From DASSUW01 sp963849695 (lineage in GTDB: Bacteria; Actinomycetota; Thermoleophilia; Solirubrobacterales; Solirubrobacteraceae): a DNA stretch of 64,000 nt. The DNA is taken from NCBI GenBank assembly GCA_963849695.1, contig CAWKIT010000011.1, positions 186,001 to 250,000 of the forward strand. The letters run 5' to 3'. The notes beneath the pieces were generated by a model that was not told the DNA's origin, searched no databases, and was given only the letters and a program-made list of their open reading frames with translations. Of this stretch, positions 9,600 to 17,651 are shown piece by piece (positions within the stretch are counted from its first letter, which is position 1; the number at the start of each line of letters is the position of its first letter). A program made the position numbers and the translations under genes.

Positions 9600-10704
9600 G
9601 TGGAGCACCGTTTCGGGTCCGCGCCCCGGGCGATCGGGGTGGAGGAAGAGCTGCTGCTCGTCGAGGGCGCGCCGCCGCACGACCTCGACCATCACGCCGG
9701 CGAGCTGGTCGCGCGGATCGGATCGCCGGACGTCAAGCCCGACGTCTACGAGGCGATGGTCGAGGGCGCGTCGCCGGTGTGCGCGACGGCGACGGACGCC
9801 GCCGCCGAGCTCGGGCGCCTGCGCGAGGCGATACTCGCGGCCGGCGCGACGCTCGCGGGAGCCGGCCTGCACCCGACCGCCGGCTTCGGCGAGGTCGTGC
9901 ACGTGCGCGAGGCGCGCTACGAGAAGATCCACGAGTCGATGCGCGGCCTGCTCGAGCGCAATCCGACGTGCGCGCTGCACGTCCACGTCGGGATGCCGGA
10001 CCCGGAGACGGCGATCGCGGCGTTCAACCGCCTGCGCAGCCATCTCCCGCTGCTGCAGGCGCTCGCCGCCCATTCACCGTTCTGGCACGGCCACGACTCC
10101 GGCTTCGCGACCGCCCGCGCTCAGCTGTTCCGCGGCTTCCCGCGCGCCGTGATCCCCCGCGCGTTCGCAGGCTGGGACGACTACTGCGAGGCCGTCGCGC
10201 TCTGGTGCGCCGCCGGCTCGCTGCCCGACTACACGTACCTGTGGTGGGACATCCGGCCGCACCCGAACCTCGGCACGGTCGAGGTGCGGGCGATGGACGC
10301 GCAGTCGAGACTGACGTCGGTGGCCGGCCTCGCCGAGCTCGTCCACGCGCTCGCCTCCGCCTGCGCCGACGGCCACGGCGCCGTCGAGTCCGCCGAGGTG
10401 CTGACCGAGTCCTCGTTCCGCGCCGGCCGCGACGGCCTCGAGGCGACGATCTGGTGGGCGGGAGCGCTGCGCCCGCTGCGCGAGGTTGCGGCCGAGATCG
10501 CTCGCCGTCGCCCGCCCGTACGCGCGCGGCGGCGGCCTCGAGGAGGTCGAGCGGATCCTGCGCGACGGCAACGGCGCGGACCGCATGCGCCGCCGCCACG
10601 CGACCGGCGGCATGCCGGCCGTGCTGGCGGACCTCGTGAACGCCTCGGCCCGGCCGCTCTACGGGTATACGCGCACGACCGAGCCCATGCGCACCCACTC
10701 GTAG
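9600..10704 (+). CDS. Carboxylate-amine ligase, GCS2 (YbdK/EgtA-like) family, frameshifted
   Basis: The protein belongs to the glutamate-cysteine ligase type 2 family, ATP-dependent enzymes that join an amino acid to the gamma-carboxyl of glutamate (glutathione- or ergothioneine-type chemistry); the actual substrate is unknown. Visible motifs are AIGVEEELLLVE at the start, ERNPTCALHVHVGM in the middle, and YTYLWWDIRPHPNLGTVEVR for the active-site sheet. Near 10500 the frame shifts; the other frame continues ARPYARGGGLEEVERILRDG and DLVNASARPLYGY to a stop at 10704. About 367 residues fits the family. The 3' end overlaps the convergent L,D-transpeptidase gene by about 45 bp. The start is the GTG placed just after a -10 hexamer. 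Confidence 0.78.
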
Positions 10705-11699
10705 ATCGACCACGCGTTCGGGATCGGCACCCGCAGGCAGCCGTGGCTGGCGTTGTAGGCCGGCACCGACGGGTAGCCGTGGATCGCGTAGCCGCGGATG
10801 AAGTAGCTGGAGTGCACCATGCCCACCGCGTTCGTCCCGATCGACTTGCGGTACACGCGGAAGCGGCCGATCACCGTCGGCGTCGCGGGCGCCCCGGTGG
10901 ACGTGTGGTAGACGCGGTGCACGCGGCCCCGGCGGTTCACCAGCGCCAGCACCTGGCGCGAGATGTCGGCCTCGACGTGGCGGCCGTCGCCCGGATACTT
11001 CGGTTTGAACGCGCCCTTGCCCGCGAGCACTCGCCGCACGATCGACTCGGAAGCCGAGTACGAGCGCGGCATGCCGTTGACCTTGCGGTAGGCCATCACC
11101 GCCCGGGCGCTGGCGTCGTCGAAGACGCCGGTGCGGGAGACCGCGTACTTCATCCGCGCGAGGCCCTTCTGGAACAGGCGCGTGATCGACCCCCCGAGGA
11201 CCGGCCGCATGACGTTGACGCGCACCTTCTCGCTGCGCACGGTGTCGAGCTCCGGGGTGGCGAGATGGACGGCGCTGACCACCACGCGCCCGGCCGAGCG
11301 GCTCCGGAACCAGGTCAGGAACTCGCCCGCGGCACCGCCGCGGATCGACCGCAGCTGCTCGGTCTGCTCGTGGATCTCGCGCCCGTTGCGGAAGAAGCGG
11401 ACCACCACCGTCTGGCCCGGTACGAACGGCCGCAGCTCGCCGCGCACGCGCCACGACGTGCGTGTGAGCGCGACGCGTTGGCCGCTGTCTCGCATCACCT
11501 TCTGGGCGGTCAGCGTCATCGTGCCCTGGGCGGGCGCCGGGGCCGGCGGCACCTGCGCCGCAGCGGTGGCGGGCAGCAGGAGCGCGGCCGTCAGCCCGCC
11601 GGCAAGGGCGGCGCGGCGCGCTGCCCGGCGCGGGTGGCGAGCAAGGCGATGGCGAGCGTCGTCATGACGCTTCCGACGGTCAGCAGCAGGAATCCCCAC
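10659..11699 (-). CDS. L,D-transpeptidase (YkuD) with peptidoglycan-binding domain
   Basis: A secreted enzyme that makes 3-3 cross-links in peptidoglycan. After a basic N-terminus comes a signal peptide (ALAGGLTAALLLPATAAA), a beta-rich region, a PG_binding_1-like helix set (SRTGVFDDASARAVMAYRK), and the YkuD domain with its catalytic motif IHGYPSVPAYNASHGCLRVP, which has the conserved His, Ser-His-Gly-Cys and Arg. The start is uncertain: the first usable codon upstream of the signal peptide is the GTG at 11699, preceded by GAAAGGG, but this overlaps the CAAX-protease gene by 109 bp. The final residues overlap the ligase gene on the other strand. A cell-wall role alongside the nearby class A penicillin-binding protein is likely. 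Confidence 0.82.
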   Translation of the reverse strand: MGIPAADRRKRHDDARHRLARHPRRAARRAALAGGLTAALLLPATAAAQVPPAPAPAQGTMTLTAQKVMRDSGQRVALTRTSWRVRGELRPFVPGQTVVVRFFRNGREIHEQTEQLRSIRGGAAGEFLTWFRSRSAGRVVVSAVHLATPELDTVRSEKVRVNVMRPVLGGSITRLFQKGLARMKYAVSRTGVFDDASARAVMAYRKVNGMPRSYSASESIVRRVLAGKGAFKPKYPGDGRHVEADISRQVLALVNRRGRVHRVYHTSTGAPATPTVIGRFRVYRKSIGTNAVGMVHSSYFIRGYAIHGYPSVPAYNASHGCLRVPIPNAWSIYEWVRMGSVVRVYP

Positions 11700-12529
11700 C
11701 AGGGCAGCCCTTTCGTGACGGCGAACGAGATCGAATTGTGGAACGCGTGCAACATGATGCACGGAATCAGCGACGCCGTGCAAAGGAACAGTACGCACAG
11801 GCCCACCCCGAACAGGCTGAGCACGATCGTGCCGACCCAGTCGCCGCTCGGGAGGTGCACGAGCCCGAACGCGATCCCGGTGATCGCCACGGAGAGCACG
11901 ACCCCGGTCTTCTCGTGCAGGACGCGGAGCAGGAAGCCGCGGAAGAAGAACTCCTCGGCCACCGGCGCGAGCAGGCAGGTCATCGCGCCGAACGCGACCA
12001 GCACGACCACGGAGTCCTCGGCCTTGAGGTCGGTGACGATGTCCTGCTCGTCGGGCTGGCCGAAGACGAGGCCGGCCACCACCGCGCACACCCAGAATCC
12101 GGCGTAGATGGCCAGAGTCCAGCCGAGCGCCGGCCGCCAGTCCGGCACACGCAGGCCGAAGGTGGCGGGCGTCGGGCGCTCCGACGCGAGCCAGCGGACG
12201 ACGCCCACCGCGCAGGCGATCAGCGCCAGGTCGAGCACCACCGTGAAGCCGATCGTGGCCGCGTCGGAGTCGGTCAGGCTGTCGACGTCGCCGCCTGCCA
12301 GCTCGACCACCACGACGGCGACGGTCTGCGCCAGCAGCACGCACACGAACGCTCCGAACACGGCCAGGAAGGGCGCCCAGACGGGAACGCCGACCCGGGG
12401 CAGCAGCGCTGCCGGCGGCTCTGCCGGGACCTGGGCGCCCTCAGGCAGCTCGGGCCGCGGCGGCGGCGACCCAGGGTGCTGGAAGGAGGGTGGGACGCTC
12501 GTCACGGGCCGCTTCAAGCGTACCCGCAC
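11591..12529 (-). CDS. CPBP-family intramembrane metalloprotease (CAAX/ABI)
   Basis: A 312-residue integral membrane protein with a long proline-rich cytosolic N-terminus and about eight hydrophobic segments. It carries the family's glutamate/histidine motifs: EEFFFRGFLLRVL (EExxxR), FGLVHLPSGDW (FxxxH) and the later MLHAFHNSISF histidine/asparagine. In bacteria these proteins are implicated in membrane-protein processing, toxin self-immunity or prenyl-protein cleavage; the substrate cannot be deduced here. The gene starts inside the end of the HAD gene (16-bp overlap), so HAD phosphatase, protease and L,D-transpeptidase form one minus-strand unit. Confidence 0.85.
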   Translation of the reverse strand: MRVRLKRPVTSVPPSFQHPGSPPPRPELPEGAQVPAEPPAALLPRVGVPVWAPFLAVFGAFVCVLLAQTVAVVVVELAGGDVDSLTDSDAATIGFTVVLDLALIACAVGVVRWLASERPTPATFGLRVPDWRPALGWTLAIYAGFWVCAVVAGLVFGQPDEQDIVTDLKAEDSVVVLVAFGAMTCLLAPVAEEFFFRGFLLRVLHEKTGVVLSVAITGIAFGLVHLPSGDWVGTIVLSLFGVGLCVLFLCTASLIPCIMLHAFHNSISFAVTKGLPWWGFLLLTVGSVMTTLAIALLATRAGQRAAPPLPAG

Positions 12530-13209
12530 AGTCCCGGGAGCCCGGCGAGCGAGCGGATGACCGGAACCCCGCGCGGCGCCGCCGGCGCTCCGTCGCGCGC
12601 GACAAGCACCGCGCGCAGGCCGGCCGCCAGCGCGCCCGCGACGTCCTCCTCGGGCCGGTCGCCGGCGTGGATCGCGCCCCCGGCGCCGGTTCCGGCCAGG
12701 CCGAGGGCGTGCTCGAAGATCGCGCGGTCGGGCTTGGCGTGGCCGAGCTCGGCCGACGCCACGGCGCCGTCGACGAGCGGCGCCAGCCCGGTCTCGGCGA
12801 GCCGCTCGTGGAGCGAGTGATCCCAGTTCGACACCACCACGATCGAGAGGCCGAGCGTGCGGAGGGCGAGCAGCGCCGGCGCGGCGTCGGGATAGGCGCG
12901 GAAGCGCAGGGCCGCCAGCAGCGCCTCGGTGAGGACGTCGGTCGAGGCGTCGATGCCGAGCGCCGGGCGCATCGCCTCGGCGCTGCGGCGGCGCAGGTCG
13001 GCCAGGGACGCGGGGTCGCGCCCCTCGTGCAGGTGCGCGCGGTAGTACGCGATCTCGGCCTTGATCGCGGCGCTCGCGGCCGCCTCGGGAACCTCGATCC
13101 CGACCCGTTCCCGCAGCGCCTCGCGCAGCAGCGGGGCCGGCGGATCGAAGTACAGGAGCGTGCCGAGGGCGTCGAGCAGCACGGCGCGGATACGCTGCGG
13201 CACGCTCAT
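12514..13209 (-). CDS. HAD-superfamily hydrolase
   Basis: A 231-residue phosphatase-like protein. Motif I is LLDALGTLL, where Ala replaces the usual second Asp two residues after the nucleophile; many HAD hydrolases share this DALGTL form. Motif II is VVVSNWD, motif III the Lys in GHAKPD, and motif IV HAGDRPEED. A helical cap lies between motifs I and II (about residues 18-95), as in the C1-cap phosphatases. The substrate is unknown. Its ATG (13209) shares two bases with the ATG of the divergent mechanosensitive channel gene, so each promoter must lie inside the other gene. Confidence 0.85.
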   Translation of the reverse strand: MSVPQRIRAVLLDALGTLLYFDPPAPLLREALRERVGIEVPEAAASAAIKAEIAYYRAHLHEGRDPASLADLRRRSAEAMRPALGIDASTDVLTEALLAALRFRAYPDAAPALLALRTLGLSIVVVSNWDHSLHERLAETGLAPLVDGAVASAELGHAKPDRAIFEHALGLAGTGAGGAIHAGDRPEEDVAGALAAGLRAVLVARDGAPAAPRGVPVIRSLAGLPGLCGYA

Positions 13210-14002
13210 GACTCTAGGCGCGCTCGACGACTTCTGGCGCTCGAACGACGAGTGGATCGCGGCGGTGGTGACGATGGTGCTCGCCTTCGCGCTCGCCTAC
13301 CTCGTCGATCGCGCGTTCCAGCGCCGTTCGGAGCGGGTGACGAACTCGCTCGTGCGCGGGGACATCACCCCGGAGACGGCGACCCGCCTGCGCTTCGTGC
13401 GCCGCTTCATCTACGCGACGATCCTCCTGATCGGCCTCGCGATCGCGCTGTCGCAGTTCTCCGGCATCAACCGGATCGCGGCCAGCGTCCTCGCGTCGGG
13501 AGTGGTGGCCGCCGCGATCATCGGCTTCGCCGCCCGCCAGACACTCGCGAACTTCGTCGCCGGCGTGATGCTGGCGATCACGCAGCCGATCCGCGTCGGC
13601 GACTGGATCACCTTCGAGGGCCACTACGGCGTCGTCGAGGACGTGCGGCTGAACTACACCATCCTGCGCACCGGCGGCGACCAGCGGGTGCTGATCCCGA
13701 ACGAGCAGCTCGCGGCCGGCGTGATGGTCAACGACACGCTGGCGACCGAAGCAATCGGCGTCGAGGTGGACGTATGGATCCCGGCCGACGCGGACGCCGC
13801 GCGCGCCGTCGAAGTCCTGCGCGGGGAGGGCAGCGTCTCCGTAGCGGAGACGGTCCCGTGGGGGACGCGCCTGAACGTCGGCGGCGACAAGGTGCCGCCC
13901 CGCGAGCGCGGCGCCGGCGAGTCGGCCCTGCGCGCGCGCTGCCACGCGCGCCTGCACGAGGCCGGGCTGCTGGAGGGTTTCGGCGGGCCGGGCCGAAGCT
14001 GA
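13208..14002 (+). CDS. Small-conductance mechanosensitive channel (MscS family)
   Basis: A 264-residue membrane channel that opens under membrane tension to release solutes in osmotic downshock. Three N-terminal hydrophobic segments are visible (AAVVTMVLAFALAYLV; FIYATILLIGLAIAL; the pore-lining helix with GVVAAAIIGFAARQTLANF), followed by the conserved IRVGDWITFEGHYGVVEDV beta-domain and LIPNEQL. The C-terminal domain is short. A start at ATG 13208 gives the normal MscS N-terminus; an upstream in-frame start at 13061 would lie wholly inside the HAD gene and is rejected. The nearby trehalose synthesis operon could be related through osmotic stress, but they are not co-transcribed. Confidence 0.88.
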   Translation: MTLGALDDFWRSNDEWIAAVVTMVLAFALAYLVDRAFQRRSERVTNSLVRGDITPETATRLRFVRRFIYATILLIGLAIALSQFSGINRIAASVLASGVVAAAIIGFAARQTLANFVAGVMLAITQPIRVGDWITFEGHYGVVEDVRLNYTILRTGGDQRVLIPNEQLAAGVMVNDTLATEAIGVEVDVWIPADADAARAVEVLRGEGSVSVAETVPWGTRLNVGGDKVPPRERGAGESALRARCHARLHEAGLLEGFGGPGRS

Positions 14003-14059
14003 GCCTGACAGGACCCGTCCTACACTGGATGGTTCGCGCCGCCCGCCGCGAACGCCCCT

Positions 14060-16230
14060 ATGAGCCGCTCGCAACGCTACAGGCGACGCCGTCGTGGTCG
14101 CCATACTTCGCAGGCCCTGCTCGCCGTCATGGTGCTGCTCGTCCTCGTCGGCATCGCGGGCGCGTCCGTCGTGGGCTGGGTCGCCGCGACCGCCGCCTCG
14201 GCACCCGCCATCACCACGCTGAAGGAGCGCGACCCCGGCTCGAACACCGAGGTCCTCGCGGCCGACGGCACCCGCCTCGGCTTCATCTCCGCCGACGAGC
14301 TCAGCCGCCCGATCGACGGCGACCGGATGCCAAAGGTCCTCAAGGACGCGACCGTCGCGATCGAGGACGAGCGCTTCTACCGCCACCAGGGCGTCGACTA
14401 CGAGGGCGTTGTGCGCGCCGCGGTCAAGAACTTCATGAACCGCGAGACCGTCGAGGGCGGCTCGACGCTGACCATGCAGCTGGTCAAGAACCTCTATACC
14501 GCCGACCGCACGCGGGAGGGATTGGCCGGCTACCAGCGCAAGATCCGCGAGGCGAAGCTCGCCGAGGAGCTCGAGACCGAGCACCCGAAGGAGTGGATCC
14601 TCACCAAGTACCTCAACACGACGCCGTACGGGACGGTCGGCGGGCAGACCGCGATCGGCGCCGAGGCCGCCGCGCGCGTGTACTTCAACAAGCGCGCCAA
14701 GCAGCTCGACCTGCACGAGGCGGCGCTGCTGGCCGGCCTCCCGCAGGCGCCGTCCGCGTACTCGCCGATCAAGAACGGGCCCGCCGCCAAGCGCCGCCGC
14801 AACGCGGTGCTGGCGAAGATGGCCGAGCTCGGCATGGTCACCGACCAGCAGGCCCAGCGCGCGATGCGGCGCGGGCTCGACCTCAACCCGTCCGACTACT
14901 TCAGCCGCCGCCGCGAGAGCTACTTCTTCGACTACGTCAAGGACGAGCTGATCAAGCAGTACGGCCCGCGGACGGTGAAGCTCGGCGGCCTCGTCGTGCA
15001 CACGACGATCGACCTCGACATGCAGAGCAAGGCGCGCGAGGCGATCTCGTCCCAGCTCGGCGACATCGGCCCGTCGTCGGCGCTGGTGACGATCAACCCG
15101 AAGAACGGCTACATCCTCGCCATGGCCTCGTCGGCCGACTACGCGGACTCGAAGTTCAACCTCGCGGCCCAGGGCGAGCGCCAGCCCGGCTCGTCGTTCA
15201 AGACGTTTGCGCTGATGACCGCGCTGCGCAACGGGGTCGACCCGGACAGCACCCGCTACACGTCGGTGTCGCCGACCCGGATCAACGACCCCCGCTACGG
15301 CCCGCCGTTCGAGATCAAGACCTACGGCGGCACCAGCGGCGGCAACATGAACCTCGTCCAGGCCACGTTGCGGTCCGACAACTCGGTCTACATCCAGCTC
15401 GCGCTCGACCTGGGCCCCGACAAGGTGGCCGACACGGCGGTCGACATGGGCATCCGCCGCGAGCACGTGCACGGCTATCCGGCGGAGTCGCTCGGGGGGC
15501 TCGAGGAGGGCGTGTCGCCGCTCGAGATGGCGACCGCGTACGGGACGATCGCGTCCGGCGGCTACCGCAACCGGCCGACCGCCATCACCAAGGTCACGTT
15601 CCCGAGCGGCAAGTCGCAGCTTCCGCGCCGATGGAAGGTCAAGCGCACGAAGGTGTTCAAGGACGGGATGACCTACGAGGCGACCCGGATCCTCGAGCAG
15701 AACATCCAGGCCGGCACCGGCACGCGCGCCGCGACCGGCTGTCCCGCCGCCGGCAAGACCGGCACCACCGACCGCAACACCGACGCCTGGTTCGCGGGCT
15801 TCACGCCGCGCCTGGCCACCGCCGTGTGGGTCGGCTACCCCAATGACCGCACCGAGATGCACACGCTCTTCTTTGGCGGGCCGGTCGACGGCGGCACGTT
15901 CCCGGCCGCCATCTGGGGCGTCTACATGAAGTCCGTCATCGGCAAGTTCTGCGGCGACTTCAAACAGCCGAAGGAGCAGTTCTCCTCGACGCCGTTCGTC
16001 GGCGAGTACACCAGCGGCGGCGGCAGCGTCGACTACGGTGACGGCGTCGACGACTCGACGACGCGGCGCCGGTGGCGCCGGTGGCGCCCGCGCCGGTCAC
16101 GCCGACGGAGCCGACCCAGGAGGCGCCGCCCGCGGACACCGCTCCGAGCGGCGGGACCGAGTTCGATCCCGAGCAGTACGAGTCCGCGCCGCAGGGGCCG
16201 CCGGACACCGAGTCTCCGCCTGAGGGCTGA
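14060..16230 (+). CDS. Class A penicillin-binding protein (transglycosylase/transpeptidase), frameshift near 16060
   Basis: A bifunctional enzyme that polymerises and cross-links peptidoglycan. It has a basic cytosolic tail, one membrane anchor (LAVMVLLVLVGIAGASVVG), a GT51 domain (IEDERFYRHQGVDYEG with the catalytic Glu, then GGSTLTMQLVKNLY), and a transpeptidase domain with SxxK in PGSSFKTF, SxN in SDNSVYIQ and KTG in AGKTGTTDRNTD. The first frame breaks near 16060. The continuation in the next frame is a proline/alanine-rich tail (APVTPTEPTQEAPPADTAP) ending at the TGA 16228-16230, about 720 residues in all. Without the shift the frame would run on through infA, so a one-base error is likely. 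A possible -10 (TACACT) lies about 30 bp upstream of the start. Confidence 0.9.
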
Positions 16231-16287
16231 AACGACTCCGCAGGCTGGTATAAACCGCCCGTCAGGGCCGCATCGGCGGCGTGAAGC

Positions 16288-16413
16288 ATGCGGGAAGGCA
16301 GTGCCTGCATCGAGGGAGACGGATTCCGGACCCTCCCGGAGGGCGCGCAGGTGGAGTACGAGCCGGGGGAGAGCCCGAAGGGCCCGCAGGCGACCAACGT
16401 ACGAGCTATCTGA
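16288..16413 (+). pseudogene. C-terminal half of a cold-shock domain protein
   Basis: The frame from the ATG at 16288 reads REGSACIEGDGFRTLPEGAQ, then VEYEPGESPKGPQATNVRAI and a stop. This is clearly the second half of a CspA-type domain (IEGDGFRTL...GPQA.NV..I). The first half, with the RNA-binding KGFGFI and VFVHF motifs, is absent from the upstream 60 bp, which follow directly on the penicillin-binding protein gene. It is therefore probably a truncated relic, although a 41-residue peptide could be made. It ends 12 bp before infA. Confidence 0.65.
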
Positions 16414-16425
16414 GGACGCGTCCGC

Positions 16426-16644
16426 TTGGCGAAGGAAGAGAAGGTCGAGTTCGAGGGCGAGGTCACCGAGGCACTCCCGAACGCCATGTTCCGGGTGCAG
16501 CTCGACAACGGCCACGAGGTCCTCGGGCATGTCGCCGGCAAGATGCGCCGCTTCCGGATCCGCATCCTGCCCGGCGACCGCGTGCGGGTCGAGGTCTCCC
16601 CCTACGACCTGAACCGCGCGCGGATCGTCTACCGCCACAGGTAG
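16426..16644 (+). CDS. infA: Translation initiation factor IF-1
   Basis: A 72-residue OB-fold protein that binds the ribosomal A site during initiation. The sequence is canonical: KVEFEGEVTEALPNAMFRVQ, GHVAGKMRRFRIRILPGDRV and VSPYDLNRARIVYR. It starts at a TTG, with GAGGACG as a weak ribosome-binding site. Here infA is not beside rpmJ/rpsM as in the usual alpha operon but lies between a cold-shock fragment and thiL, so this may be a second, stand-alone copy. Confidence 0.95.
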   Translation: MAKEEKVEFEGEVTEALPNAMFRVQLDNGHEVLGHVAGKMRRFRIRILPGDRVRVEVSPYDLNRARIVYRHR

Positions 16645-16655
16645 GTGGGGGCCCC

Positions 16656-16696
16656 GCCCAACGGGCCATTCCGTGGAGAGCGAGGTCCCGTTGGGC
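16656..16696 (+). promoter_or_regulatory. Inverted repeat hairpin spanning the thiL start
   Basis: GCCCAACGGG (16656-16665) pairs perfectly with CCCGTTGGGC (16687-16696) around a 21-nt loop, and G-rich/C-rich flanks (GGGGG, ACCCCC) can lengthen the stem. The loop holds the GTG at 16673 and a GAGG ribosome-binding site; an in-frame TTG (16691) sits in the 3' arm. It may end infA transcription or control thiL translation. Confidence 0.5.
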
Positions 16697-17635
16697 ACCC
16701 CCAGGGAACTGCGTCTCATAGAGGCGATCGCGGCCGCGCTCGAGCGGCGGCCCGGCTCGCGCGTGCTGCGCTGGGTCGGCGACGACTGCGCGGTGGTACG
16801 CGCGGGCGGGGTGGCGGCGGTGTCGACCGACGTGATGGTCGACGGCACGCATTTCCGGCTCGGCCGCGGCTGGACGGCGCGCGACGCCGGCCACCGGGCC
16901 GTGGCGGGGGCGCTGTCGGACCTCGCCGCGATGGGCGCCGAGCCCGGCGAGGCGTATCTGTCGGTCGTGCTTCCGCCGGAGCTCGCCGACGACGACGTGC
17001 TGGAGCTGCACGCCGGCGCCGAGGCGCTCGCCGCCGCCTGCGGGGTCACGATCGCGGGCGGCGACCTCGTGGCCGGACCTGCGCTCACGGTCGCGGTCAC
17101 CGTCGTCGGCTGGGCAGGCGCCGAGGACGAGCTCGTGGGCCGCGACGGCGCGCAGCCCGGCGACCTGGTCGGCGTGACCGGCGACCTCGGCGCCGCCGCC
17201 GCCGGCCTCGCCGTGCTCGAGGGCCGCGCCCAGGGGCCGGTCGAGCGCCACCTGCGCCCACGCCCGCGGCTCGCCGAGGGGCGCGCGCTGGCGGCCGCCG
17301 GGGCGCGCGCCATGATCGACCTCTCCGACGGAATCGCGCTCGACGGTCTGCGGCTGGCGCAGGCGAGCGGCGTGCGGCTCGAGCTCGACGCCGCGGCGCT
17401 CCCGATCGCCGACAGCACGGCCGAGGTCGCGCGCGCCCTCGGTGTGCCGGCCGCCGAGCTCGCCGCCACCGGCGGCGAGGACTACGAGCTGTGCTTCTGC
17501 GCGCCGGAAGCGGCGCGGCCGGCCGTCGAGTCGGCGGTGAACGTCACCTGGATCGGCCGCGCCACGGCCGGCGAGCCGGGCGTCGAATGGGGCGGCGACC
17601 CGTCAGCCGCGTCCTGGCGCGGCTACGTCCACTAG
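16673..17635 (+). CDS. thiL: Thiamine-monophosphate kinase
   Basis: ThiL phosphorylates thiamine monophosphate to thiamine pyrophosphate. The 320-residue protein has the AIR-synthase fold: WVGDDCAVVRAG at the start, VSTDVMVDGTHFRL with the metal-binding aspartates, ALSDLAAMGAEPGEAYLSV, GGDLVAGP, MIDLSDGIALDGLRLAQ and ATGGEDYELCF. Length is normal. Two starts are possible: GTG 16673, or TTG 16691, which has a better-placed GAGG and yields the usual short N-terminus before RELRLIEA. A strong inverted repeat covers both. No other thiamine gene is in the window. Confidence 0.93.
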   Translation: MESEVPLGTPRELRLIEAIAAALERRPGSRVLRWVGDDCAVVRAGGVAAVSTDVMVDGTHFRLGRGWTARDAGHRAVAGALSDLAAMGAEPGEAYLSVVLPPELADDDVLELHAGAEALAAACGVTIAGGDLVAGPALTVAVTVVGWAGAEDELVGRDGAQPGDLVGVTGDLGAAAAGLAVLEGRAQGPVERHLRPRPRLAEGRALAAAGARAMIDLSDGIALDGLRLAQASGVRLELDAAALPIADSTAEVARALGVPAAELAATGGEDYELCFCAPEAARPAVESAVNVTWIGRATAGEPGVEWGGDPSAASWRGYVH

Positions 17636-17651
17636 AACCAGCGAGCGAGCC

